DNA from: Chitinophagales bacterium
GTDB lineage: Bacteria; Bacteroidota; Bacteroidia; Chitinophagales; Saprospiraceae
Direction: 5' to 3'
DNA: 64,000 nucleotides
Assembly (NCBI GenBank): GCA_017303875.1
Contig: JAFLBP010000002.1
Coordinates: 62,001 to 126,000, forward strand
Below are positions 54,248-62,349 of the stretch, one piece after another (positions within the stretch are counted from its first letter, which is position 1; the number at the start of each line of letters is the position of its first letter). Under the pieces are notes generated by a model that was given only the letters and a program-made list of their open reading frames with translations, had not been told where the DNA came from and did not search any database. A program made the translations under genes and the position numbers.

Positions 54248-54275
54248 CCCCAAATAGTTATCTGACGACTGGGAG
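54248..54275. repeat. 28-bp direct repeat, right copy (flanks TA cassette)
   Basis: It is identical to 53607-53634 and lies 8 nt after the toxin stop codon. It is followed at once by TGCGGAA-type repeat units in reverse (TTCCGCA), so the right hairpin arm has been lost or replaced. Confidence 0.85.
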
Positions 54276-54279
54276 AACG

Positions 54280-54410
54280 TATTCCGCATTCAAATTATTC
54301 CGCATTCCGCACTCCGAACTCCGCATTCGAAACATTCTGTGACATCTGTGTAATTGATCTGTGCCCTTCTGTGCGAAATTCATCGCTCATCGCTCATCGC
54401 TCATCACTCA
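54280..54410. repeat. Repeat stack before wbpB: TGCGGAA, CACAGA half and TCATCGC units
   Basis: TTCCGCA units (54280-54333) are followed by a half copy of the CACAGA family (54334-54379: CTGTGCCCTTCTGTGCGAAA), then TCATCGC units (54380-54410). The wbpB reading frame starts inside this stack. No mirror arms are present. Confidence 0.75.
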
Positions 54411-55384
54411 TCAGCACTCCTAAATTTTCTTTAATCGGCGCAGCCGGATACATCGCGCCCCGACACCTCAAAGCCATTCGCGAGGTCAAGGGCGTACTAT
54501 TAGCCGCCTGCGACCCCAACGACTCGGTGGGCGTGTTGGATAGCTATTTCCCCAACGCCGCTTTTTTTACAGAATTTGAACGCTTCGACCGCCACTTAGA
54601 ACGCCTCAAACGCCAGGGCGATAAGCCAGACTACCTGAGCATCTGCTCCCCCAATTACCTGCACGACGCCCACGCCCGCTACGCCCTGCGCTATGGCGCC
54701 GACGCCCTCTGCGAAAAACCCCTCGTGCTCAACCCCTGGAACCTCGACGCCCTCGCCGAAATGGAACAGGAAAGCGGTCGCCGCGTCTGGAACCTGCTCC
54801 AGCTCCGTCACCACCCGAAAGTGCTGGAAATCAAAAAAATGGTTGAAGAAGCGCCGGAAAACCAGGTCTTCGACCTCGACCTGACCTATATCACGCCCCG
54901 CGGCCAATGGTATTATGCCAGCTGGAAAGGCGACGAAGCCAAATCCGGCGGCATCACCGTTAATATCGGTATTCACCTGCTCGATATGCTGCTGTGGGTA
55001 TTTGGTCCGCTGCAATCGCTCAAGGTGCATCGCCGCACCCAAGGCCGCGCAGCCGGATACCTCGAACTGCAAAAAGCAAGGGTGCGCTGGTTTTTGTCCA
55101 TTGAGGCCGAAACCCTGCCCGCCAACGCCCCCGACCGAAACAGCCCTTTCCGCGCCCTGCAATACGCCGATCAATCCTGGAATTTTTCCGAGGGCTTCAG
55201 CGACCTGCATACCACGGCCTATCAGGAAATTCTGGACGGCCGCGGCTTCGGGATCGAAGACTGCCGCCCGGCCATCGAATTAGCCTACCGCATCCGACAG
55301 GCGCCAATACAGGAAATTGATGAATCCGCGCATGCGCTGGCGAGATTGCCGGAGCGCGCGCATCCGTTTTCGAATGCGGAATGA
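54371..55384 (+). CDS. wbpB: WbpB-type UDP-GlcNAcA 3-dehydrogenase (Gfo/Idh/MocA family)
   Basis: WbpB oxidises C3 of UDP-GlcNAcA, the step before WbpE. The body is typical: LIGAAGYIAPRH (NAD loop), VGVLDSYFPNAAFFTEFERF, YLSICSPNYLHDAHARYALR, ALCEKPLVLNPWNLDALAEM, ITVNIGIHLLDMLLWVFG. It has no ATG at the expected start. The open frame begins with GTG at 54371 and the first 14 or so residues (RNSSLIAHRSSLIS) come from repeat DNA. The last residues (FSNAE) also come from a TGCGGAA repeat. True initiation could be at GTG 54371 or at a non-standard codon near 54410. Confidence 0.88.
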   Translation: MRNSSLIAHRSSLISTPKFSLIGAAGYIAPRHLKAIREVKGVLLAACDPNDSVGVLDSYFPNAAFFTEFERFDRHLERLKRQGDKPDYLSICSPNYLHDAHARYALRYGADALCEKPLVLNPWNLDALAEMEQESGRRVWNLLQLRHHPKVLEIKKMVEEAPENQVFDLDLTYITPRGQWYYASWKGDEAKSGGITVNIGIHLLDMLLWVFGPLQSLKVHRRTQGRAAGYLELQKARVRWFLSIEAETLPANAPDRNSPFRALQYADQSWNFSEGFSDLHTTAYQEILDGRGFGIEDCRPAIELAYRIRQAPIQEIDESAHALARLPERAHPFSNAE

Positions 55385-55616
55385 TTCGAATGCGGAATGA
55401 TTCGAATGCGGAATGCGGAGTGCGGAATGCGGAATGATTCGAATACGGAGTGCGGAATGCGGAATGCGGAATAATTTGGAGTTTTTGAATGTTTAATTTT
55501 TTGATTTTGCTACACAAAATATTCCGCACTCCGCACTCCGCATTCCGCATTCCGCATTCGAAAACGTTCCGCACTCAAAACATTCCGCATTCCGAACTCC
55601 GCATTCCGCATTCGAA
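55374..55616. repeat. TGCGGAA-heptamer inverted repeat, largest copy (family B)
   Basis: TGCGGAA units run from 55374 to 55471, then a core GGAGTTTTTGAATGTTTAAT...GATTTTGC-TAC-ACAAAAT (55478-55522), then reversed TTCCGCA units to 55616. It lies between the convergent stops of wbpB and the four-helix-bundle gene, and both stop codons sit on its borders (TGA followed by TTCGAATGCGG on each strand). Confidence 0.85.
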
Positions 55617-55979
55617 TCACTGTGCTGAACGTTTTGAAGTTCTTATTGAAGCAACCGTAATGGCAAGTAACTCATTAGCCTCCTTCCAGATTGGGGTGAC
55701 AAGGGGTCTCCAGTCTTCTGAAATCGCAACAATTAGTTCAAGCCAATACATGCTTTCATCGAGTTCTTCTTCGACGATACCCATTTTAGCCCTGAAATCT
55801 TTTGACGATTTGCCGCGACATGCAGCCCTGTAATTTGAAGCAGCGGAAGTGCCGGAACGAATCAGTTGCCGTGCCATAGCCTCATACGTACGATTCGATG
55901 GAAGCTTTTGGACAAACAGCACTACTGAAACAGAAAACACTTTAAAGCGATGCTTAAGTGTGTTAACATCATTGTGCAT
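55617..55979 (-). CDS. Four-helix-bundle protein (23S rRNA-intervening-sequence / TIGR02436 family)
   Basis: The ATG at 55979 gives 120 residues (MHNDVNTLKHRFKVFSVSVV); a TTG at 56000 is the alternative. The helix pattern LKHRFKVFSVSVVLFVQKLP, MARQLIRSGTSAASNYRAAC, DFRAKMGIVEEELDESMYWL and ELLAITVASIRTSKR is that of TIGR02436. Members were first described inside 23S rRNA intervening sequences, and many are encoded elsewhere. There is no rRNA here. It stands between two TGCGGAA arrays. Confidence 0.9.
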   Translation of the reverse strand: MHNDVNTLKHRFKVFSVSVVLFVQKLPSNRTYEAMARQLIRSGTSAASNYRAACRGKSSKDFRAKMGIVEEELDESMYWLELIVAISEDWRPLVTPIWKEANELLAITVASIRTSKRSAQ

Positions 55980-56314
55980 ATACAAACATTGGTTAGCCAA
56001 AAATCAACAAACGAGGTTCAATCCAATTGTATTGTGGAAAACATTTCAAATGCGGAACGTTTTCGAATGCGGAATGTTTCGAGTTCGGAATGCGGAGTGC
56101 GGAATGCGGAATGTTCCGAGTTCGGAATGCGGAGTGCGGAGTGCGGAGTGCGGAATGTTTTGAATGATTTGCGTAGCAAAATCAAAAAATTAAACACTCA
56201 AAAACTCCAATTCATTCCGCATTCCGCACTCCGCATTCCGCATTTGAAACGTTCCGCATTCAAATCACTCTGTGTAACCTCTGTGAGCAATACCAACATC
56301 AGCAAATACAACTT
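55980..56314. repeat. Repeat-filled gap before the SLBB gene: TGCGGAA array and CACAGA half
   Basis: After an unstructured 55980-56039 stretch, TGCGGAA-type units run from about 56050 to 56155, then the family B core in the opposite orientation (GC-GTA-GCAAAATC, 56167-56185; ACTCCAATTC at 56202-56212), then TTCCGCA units to about 56262. TCTGTGTAACCTCTGTGAGCAA at 56269-56290 is an inverted copy, with one mismatch, of 51248-51269. The ATG at 56315 follows with no clear ribosome site. Confidence 0.75.
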
Positions 56315-59023
56315 ATGAGATATTTACTACTATCCCTGCTCGTCCTTTGCGGCAGCGTACAGCTCCTTGCCCAAACCGCCAATCCGCTCGAAGCACAGGC
56401 CCGCAGCGCCATACAGGCCAAAGGATTGGAAGAGGAAGCCGTGCGCGAACGCCTCAAATCCAGGGGCATACAGATTGACGCCCTCACGCCCGAACAACTC
56501 ATTCAGTTGCAGCCCACCATAGAAGGCGTACTCAACGAAATGGAGGCGGAGAAAAATGCCGAAGCGAACCCCGAAGCCGCCGAAAACCCGGCCGCTACCG
56601 GCGGCGAAATGCCCGTCAGTGCCCCGGCGCAAAAAACCGCCGACACCCCCGTCAAAGCAACACCCGCCACCAAAAAAATAGAGCCGCCCAAAACACCCAC
56701 CGAGATCTACGGCCACCAGCTCTTTCGCAATAAAGACTTGGCGATTTTCCAAACCACTTCCGACGTCAAGCCGCCCGACAGCTACGTGCTCGGCGTTGGC
56801 GATGAACTCACCATCAGCGTCTTCGGGCCTTCGCAGTTCGACAGCAAATTCATCATCAACAACGAAGGCTATATCAGCCCCAGCCAAATGCCCAAGATTT
56901 TCCTTAAGGGCCTCACGTTCGGACAAGCCAAAGCACTCCTGCGCAGCCGTTTCAGCAACTTTTACCGCTTCGCACCGGAGCAATTCGCCGTTTCCATCAG
57001 CACCGCCCGCAACATCCTCGTCAATGTATTCGGTGAAGCAGTAAACGTGGGCAGCTTCAATGTCTCGGCCGCCAACACAGCCTTCAACGCCCTCGTCGCC
57101 GCCGGCGGCCCCACCGAACTCGGCTCGGTGCGCAACATCAAAATCATCCGCGGTAAAGAAACCCGCAACCTCGACCTATACGCCCTGATCAACAACCCCG
57201 CCCTGCAAAACGAGTTTTACCTCGAAAACAACGACATCCTGCATGTGCCCGTGGCCGAACGCATCGTCGCCATCGGCGGCGCCGTACGCCGGGCCTTCAA
57301 GTATGAACTGCGCAGCAGCGAAAACCTCAACGAACTGCTGCAATTCGCCGGCGGACTCAACGCCAACGCCTATAAAGAAGTCATTCAAGTCAGCCGATAC
57401 GTCAACGACCAACAGGTACTCATCGACGTCAACCTCAAACAACTCTTAGACCAAAAAGGCAATTTCACCCTGCTCGACGGCGACCTAGTGCTCGTGCGCG
57501 AAATCCCAACCGCCATCGAAAACACCGCCAGCATCCAGGGCGCTGTGGCCCTGCCCGGTGCATACGCCCTCAGCGAAACCCCGCGCCTCAGCGACCTGCT
57601 TAAAAAAGGCGGACTGCGCCCCGAATCGCGCACCGACCTCGCCTTCCTGCTCCGTACCAACCCCGATAGTACCCGCAAACTCCTGCAACTCAACCTCGAC
57701 CAGGTACTTCCAGGCAGCAGCGAAGACCTCGCCCTCCAGCCCCGCGACCTCCTCACCGTATACGCCAAAGCCCGCTACGCCGACCGCATGAGCATCCGCG
57801 TCATGGGCGCCGTACGCGACACCCTGCCCGAATACCCCTTCGATCCAGACTCCTCCATCACGCTGGCCCGCGCCATCCTGCTCGCCGGCGGACTGCGACC
57901 CGACGCCAACGGCTTCGGCTACATCCTGCGCACCAACCCCAACAACAAAAAAGAACGCGACTACTTAGCCGTGAACATCAGCGAGGCACTGCGCCAACCC
58001 GATGGCCGCCAGAACGTACGCCTGCGCGCCTGGGACGAAGTGCGCGCCCTCTCCGCACTCGACTACACCGACGTGGCCGACGTCAATGTGGTGGGCGCCG
58101 TGCGCAATCCCGGCAAATACCGCTACAGCCCTACCCTCTCGCTCAAAGACGTGCTCCTGCTCAGCGGCGGCCTCAAACTCGAAGCCGCGCAAAACCGCGT
58201 GGACGTGTACCGCGTACAGTTCGACAACAACAAACCCACCCGCACCCTCGCCATCACCGTGGAGGTGAACGAACAACTCGACATCAACGGCGGCAGCGCC
58301 TTCCGCCTGCAACCCTTCGATGAAATTGTGGTGCGCACCGTACCCGACTTCGAACTCCAGGAATTTGTAGAGCTCAACGGCGAAGTGCTCTACCCCGGCC
58401 GTTACGCCCTCATCAACGACAACGAACCCCTGAGCAGCGTCATCAAACGCGCAGGCGGCCTCAGCCCGGAAGCCGACGCCCATGCTGCCACCCTGTATCG
58501 CACCGAACAGAACAAAGGCTTTGTCGTCACCCGCTTAGATAAAGCCCTGCGCAACCCCTCCTCGCCTGAAAATCACCTCTTACGAGGCGGCGATGTGATT
58601 AACGTACCCAAATACCAGCACTTAGTGACCATCAAAGCTGCCAACACCGATCTGACACAGATTTTCCGCACCAACGTGAAAAACACCGGACAGATCAGCG
58701 TGGCCTATAACCCTGGCAAACGCGCCGGCTGGTACATCAAACACTACGCCGGCGGCTTCAGCAAAGATGCCAACCGCAGCAAAGTGCGCGTGGAGCTGCC
58801 CAACGGCAAAGTCAACCGCACCAAAAACGTGCTGGGCGTGATCAAAATATGGCCGAAAGTGGGCAAAGGCGGTACCGTGCATGTGCCGATAAAAAAGAAA
58901 AAAGACGCCCCCATAGCCAAAAAGGATAAAAAAGAATTCGACTGGGACAAAGCGCTGACGCAAATCCTCGCCGTAGCCGGTACGGCCGCGACGATTACGC
59001 TGGCGATTAGTGCGTTGAAGTAA
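56315..59023 (+). CDS. Large SLBB-domain polysaccharide export protein (Wza-like)
   Basis: The 902-residue protein has a signal peptide (RYLLLSLLVLCGSVQLLAQ). An Ala/Glu-rich region (about 20-130) is followed by a poly-export domain (about 155-240: DSYVLGVGDELTISVFGPSQ, INNEGYISPSQMPKIFLKGL) and repeated SLBB domains (NVFGEAVNVGSFNVSAANTA; IQGAVALPGAYALSETPRLS; VVGAVRNPGKYRYSPTLSLKDV; LNGEVLYPGRYALINDNEPL). A final helix (ILAVAGTAATITLAISALK) may anchor it. It is over twice the length of Wza (about 380), as is common in Bacteroidota. It should form the outer membrane exit for the polysaccharide made by the following genes. Confidence 0.9.
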   Translation: MRYLLLSLLVLCGSVQLLAQTANPLEAQARSAIQAKGLEEEAVRERLKSRGIQIDALTPEQLIQLQPTIEGVLNEMEAEKNAEANPEAAENPAATGGEMPVSAPAQKTADTPVKATPATKKIEPPKTPTEIYGHQLFRNKDLAIFQTTSDVKPPDSYVLGVGDELTISVFGPSQFDSKFIINNEGYISPSQMPKIFLKGLTFGQAKALLRSRFSNFYRFAPEQFAVSISTARNILVNVFGEAVNVGSFNVSAANTAFNALVAAGGPTELGSVRNIKIIRGKETRNLDLYALINNPALQNEFYLENNDILHVPVAERIVAIGGAVRRAFKYELRSSENLNELLQFAGGLNANAYKEVIQVSRYVNDQQVLIDVNLKQLLDQKGNFTLLDGDLVLVREIPTAIENTASIQGAVALPGAYALSETPRLSDLLKKGGLRPESRTDLAFLLRTNPDSTRKLLQLNLDQVLPGSSEDLALQPRDLLTVYAKARYADRMSIRVMGAVRDTLPEYPFDPDSSITLARAILLAGGLRPDANGFGYILRTNPNNKKERDYLAVNISEALRQPDGRQNVRLRAWDEVRALSALDYTDVADVNVVGAVRNPGKYRYSPTLSLKDVLLLSGGLKLEAAQNRVDVYRVQFDNNKPTRTLAITVEVNEQLDINGGSAFRLQPFDEIVVRTVPDFELQEFVELNGEVLYPGRYALINDNEPLSSVIKRAGGLSPEADAHAATLYRTEQNKGFVVTRLDKALRNPSSPENHLLRGGDVINVPKYQHLVTIKAANTDLTQIFRTNVKNTGQISVAYNPGKRAGWYIKHYAGGFSKDANRSKVRVELPNGKVNRTKNVLGVIKIWPKVGKGGTVHVPIKKKKDAPIAKKDKKEFDWDKALTQILAVAGTAATITLAISALK

Positions 59024-59034
59024 AAGCTACACCA

Positions 59035-60108
59035 ATGGAACAGGAAGAACAAGAACTCACCCTAAAAGACCTCATCCTACGCGTACGCGAATACGCACAG
59101 GAAATACGCCGCTATTGGTGGATTGTGGTGCTCACCTGCATCCCCACCATCGGATGGCAGGCTTATTTAGCCTACACCACGCCGGTGCAGTACAATGCCG
59201 GACTGACCTTTATGGTAGATGAGGAAAGCAGCTCCGGAGCCGGTATGCTGGGCGCACTGCTGGGCGACTTTGGCCTGCCCGGCGGCGAGAACAACTACGA
59301 TAAAATCCTGGAACTCTCCAAGTCGCAGCGCATCATTCGCATGGCCTTATTCCAGAAAGTAGAAATAGATGGCAAAAACGACTATTTGGCCAACCACTTC
59401 ATCCGTATCCAGAAAGTACACGAAGAAGAATGGTACAAAAAGCCCAAAGACCCGACGCAGCCCTCCCTGAACGGTTTTTTCTTTACGCGGGACAGCTTTG
59501 AAAACTTCAGCAGGCTGGAGTATGCTGCGTTTAAGTCGGTGTATGGAATGCTAGTGGGCGATAAAGAACATAAGCCACTGTTTAGTAATAAGTATAATCC
59601 TGATTCAGGCATAATGTCCTTGATGCTGGTAACACGATCAGAGCAGCTATCAATTACATTAATAGAATCAATATTCAATGATTTGAGTGATTATTATATT
59701 CTAAGTAGTACAATCAAAGAAAAAGCCACATATGATATTATTCAAGGTAAAGCTGACTCTCTTTACCGCTTAATGGTTGGTTCAGAAATCGGACAAGCGC
59801 GCTTTCAAGATAAAACTCTTGGCCTAATTAAAGCAGAAGATCAATTGCCTGCTGAACGTTTTTCTCGAAACAAAGCCTTATTTGGACTCATGTATGGAGA
59901 GGCACTAAAAAATCTTGAAATTGCAGATTACGCGGTTAAAGATCGGATGCCATATGTGCAAGTTATAGATCACCCTATCCCGCCACTCTCCGGATTCGCT
60001 TACAGCAAAAAAAAGGCACTTGGATTTGGAATTGGATTGGGAATATTATTCGGTTTGATTATCATTTTTGGTAGAAAAATCATCAAAGGTGTTTTTGTCA
60101 AACTGTAA
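59035..60108 (+). CDS. Wzz-like chain-length/co-polymerase protein
   Basis: The 357-residue protein has two membrane helices (YWWIVVLTCIPTIGWQAYLAY at about 25-45; LGFGIGLGILFGLIIIFGRK at the C-terminus) around a periplasmic domain. TPVQYNAGLTFMVDEESSSG after helix 1 and VIDHPIPPLSGFAYSKKKAL before helix 2 fit the Wzz/chain-length determinant family. It controls chain length in O-antigen or capsule synthesis. Base composition changes sharply inside the gene near 59550: the first half has GC-rich third positions, the second half AT-rich. It follows the SLBB gene by 11 nt. Confidence 0.85.
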   Translation: MEQEEQELTLKDLILRVREYAQEIRRYWWIVVLTCIPTIGWQAYLAYTTPVQYNAGLTFMVDEESSSGAGMLGALLGDFGLPGGENNYDKILELSKSQRIIRMALFQKVEIDGKNDYLANHFIRIQKVHEEEWYKKPKDPTQPSLNGFFFTRDSFENFSRLEYAAFKSVYGMLVGDKEHKPLFSNKYNPDSGIMSLMLVTRSEQLSITLIESIFNDLSDYYILSSTIKEKATYDIIQGKADSLYRLMVGSEIGQARFQDKTLGLIKAEDQLPAERFSRNKALFGLMYGEALKNLEIADYAVKDRMPYVQVIDHPIPPLSGFAYSKKKALGFGIGLGILFGLIIIFGRKIIKGVFVKL

Positions 60109-60118
60109 AACAACAGCA

Positions 60119-61309
60119 ATGCCAACACAAATTATTTTTCTGAATACGCACCCCATTCAATATTTCGCACCGCTGTACAAGAAAGTCACAAGCGAAATAA
60201 AAGATAAAAACGTTAAGGTCTGGTATTGTTCAAAACATGGATTAGAAGGAGAAATTGATAAACAATTTGGGGTTTCGGTAAAATGGGACTTACCTATTCT
60301 GGAAGGTTACCAATATAAGTTCTTAAAGAATAGTTCCTGGAAACCAAGCATTTATAATGGCTTCTGGGGTTTATTCAATTGGGAAATCTTAAAACTTTTA
60401 CGAAAAGAGCCTAAATCCCTTATCATTATTCATGGTTGGAACTTTGCGAGTAGTCTGTTGTCTATTATAGGCGGCAAACTGCTTGGACATAAAATTGCCA
60501 TAAGAGGAGAAGCGCCGATAACGCTTGAACGCTTACGATCAAAAAAATCACGAATACTCAAAGGAGCTTTTTTAAGGTTTTTATCAATATTTGTTGATCA
60601 CTTCTTTTATATCGGACAAAACAACTATGAGTACTACATAAGCTACGGCATATCGAAGAAAAAGCTAATTTTCACTCCATATGCAGTTGACAATGAACGT
60701 TTCCAGAAAGAATACCAAAAATTAAACCTGGAAAAAATGCAATTACGCCAGGAGTTAAAACTTGATCCTGAAGTTATTTATACATTGTATTCAGGAAAAT
60801 ATATCGAAAAAAAACATCCGATGGATCTATTACTGGCGATTACCCTGCTCCAAGAGCAAGGAATTCGCATAGGGGCAGTTCTTATGGGGGAAGGTGCGCT
60901 TAGGCCACAATTGGAAGCTTATATTCGGGAAAAAAACTTATCCAACATACATCTAACTGGTTTTATTAATCAAAATCACATTTCAAAATATTATACTGCT
61001 TCAGATCTGTTTGTGATGTGTTCAGATGAAGGGGAAACCTGGGGGCTCTCCACAAATGAAGCGATGAATTTTGCATTACCTATAATTTTATATAATGCTG
61101 TTGGATGCTGCCCTAATTTGGTCAATGACAATATCAATGGTTTCAGTGTAGATAAACATGATATCACTCAACTAGCAAATGCTATTAAGCAAATTTGCAT
61201 TAACCATGACTTAAGGCAAGCACAAGGCAAAAACTCACTAAAAACTATAAACAATTATTCTTACAACCAAATTATCGACGGAATCCTTCTGGCAATTAAT
61301 GGGAAATAA
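60119..61309 (+). CDS. Glycosyltransferase, GT4-like
   Basis: The ATG at 60119 gives 396 residues (MPTQIIFLNTHPIQYFAPLY, a typical opening). The second half is Rossmann-like: IYTLYSGKYIEKKHPMDLLL, AVLMGEGALRPQLEAYIREK, NIHLTGFINQNHISKYYTAS, and the E-x7-E nucleotide-sugar motif SDEGETWGLSTNEAMNFALP. It is probably an inner-face transferase adding one sugar to the lipid-linked repeat unit; donor and acceptor are unknown. AT-rich codon use. Its end overlaps the next gene by 11 nt. Confidence 0.88.
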   Translation: MPTQIIFLNTHPIQYFAPLYKKVTSEIKDKNVKVWYCSKHGLEGEIDKQFGVSVKWDLPILEGYQYKFLKNSSWKPSIYNGFWGLFNWEILKLLRKEPKSLIIIHGWNFASSLLSIIGGKLLGHKIAIRGEAPITLERLRSKKSRILKGAFLRFLSIFVDHFFYIGQNNYEYYISYGISKKKLIFTPYAVDNERFQKEYQKLNLEKMQLRQELKLDPEVIYTLYSGKYIEKKHPMDLLLAITLLQEQGIRIGAVLMGEGALRPQLEAYIREKNLSNIHLTGFINQNHISKYYTASDLFVMCSDEGETWGLSTNEAMNFALPIILYNAVGCCPNLVNDNINGFSVDKHDITQLANAIKQICINHDLRQAQGKNSLKTINNYSYNQIIDGILLAINGK

Positions 61310-62312
61310 AAAACTACTGATTGTAGGTTCAAATGCCTTATGGGCAATTGAAAACATCTACGCCCGGCACTTAAATGGGCTTGGATTACAGACAAGCATT
61401 TTTAACTGTAGCAGTTTTATAGAGCGTTCATTGAATACCAGGGTATTCATAAGACTGGGTTTCAATCATGTTTACAAACAAGTAAATACAGAGCTAATCC
61501 GGGTATGTTTAGTTGAAAAACCTGACATCGTATGGATTTTTAAAGGTGTTGAAATTTTCCCGGAAACATTACACAAATTGAAGACACTGGGAATATATCT
61601 GGCAAACTACAACCCTGACCATCCGTTTATCCGAACCTTTACAAGTTCTGGAGGAAAGAATATTCCAGAATCTGTACCGCTTTACGATAAACACTTTTGT
61701 TATAGCCGGGCATTGGTAACCCAAATTGAAACAGAGTATCAAATCTCAAGCGAATGGTTGCCCTTTGGATTTGAATTAAGTGAGCAACAATACCAACAAG
61801 CTTTAGCAGAACCAGAAGTTTTACGAGCCTGTTTTTTAGGTAATCCTGATAAAAAACGTGCATCTATCATCCAAATGGTAGCTAAAGAAGGTATCCCAAT
61901 AGATGTATACGGACATGGCTGGCAAAAATGGTTGAAACCTTCCAGGAATCTTGGTATTTACGATGGCATCTATCAGGATGAGTTTTGGAAAACACTGCGC
62001 AAATACCGCGTTCAATTAAATATATTCAGGGAACATAATGAAGGGTCGCATAACATGCGGACTTTTGAAGTTCCCGCAGTTGGTGGAGTTATGTTAGCAC
62101 CAGAAAGTGAGGAACATCAATATTTTTTTCAGAAAGAAACAGAATGCTTTCTTTATTACAATCAACAAGACTTAATGAATCAAATTGAAAAGATTCTACA
62201 GCTAAATAAAGTACAAAACATGAGAGATATTGCACGGAAAAAATCAATTAACTTTAACTATTCATATTACTATCGAGCATTAGATGTAATGAAGAGCTTT
62301 AGAATAATATAA
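61299..62312 (+). CDS. CgeB-like / GT group 1 glycosyltransferase
   Basis: The 337-residue protein starts MGNKKLLIVGSNALWAIENI, and has VWIFKGVEIFPETLHKLKTLGIYLANYNPDHPF, then ACFLGNPDKKRASIIQMVA, VYGHGWQKW and LNIFREHNEGSHNMRTFEVPA, which resemble CgeB/DUF3880 plus glycosyltransferase group 1 proteins. Sugar specificity cannot be read. The overlap with the preceding gene supports one transcript. AT-rich. Confidence 0.75.
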   Translation: MGNKKLLIVGSNALWAIENIYARHLNGLGLQTSIFNCSSFIERSLNTRVFIRLGFNHVYKQVNTELIRVCLVEKPDIVWIFKGVEIFPETLHKLKTLGIYLANYNPDHPFIRTFTSSGGKNIPESVPLYDKHFCYSRALVTQIETEYQISSEWLPFGFELSEQQYQQALAEPEVLRACFLGNPDKKRASIIQMVAKEGIPIDVYGHGWQKWLKPSRNLGIYDGIYQDEFWKTLRKYRVQLNIFREHNEGSHNMRTFEVPAVGGVMLAPESEEHQYFFQKETECFLYYNQQDLMNQIEKILQLNKVQNMRDIARKKSINFNYSYYYRALDVMKSFRII

Positions 62313-62349
62313 TATATACCAAAAATTTTAATTTTAAAACTTCAACTTC

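Noticed and set aside
55617..55979. 23S rRNA intervening sequence
   Set aside because: The protein belongs to that family, but no rRNA sequence flanks it.
51248..56290. Composite transposon carrying wbpD-wbpE-TA-wbpB
   Set aside because: Inverted 22-bp copies exist, but there is no transposase and no target duplication that I could see; kept only as a weak recombination hint.
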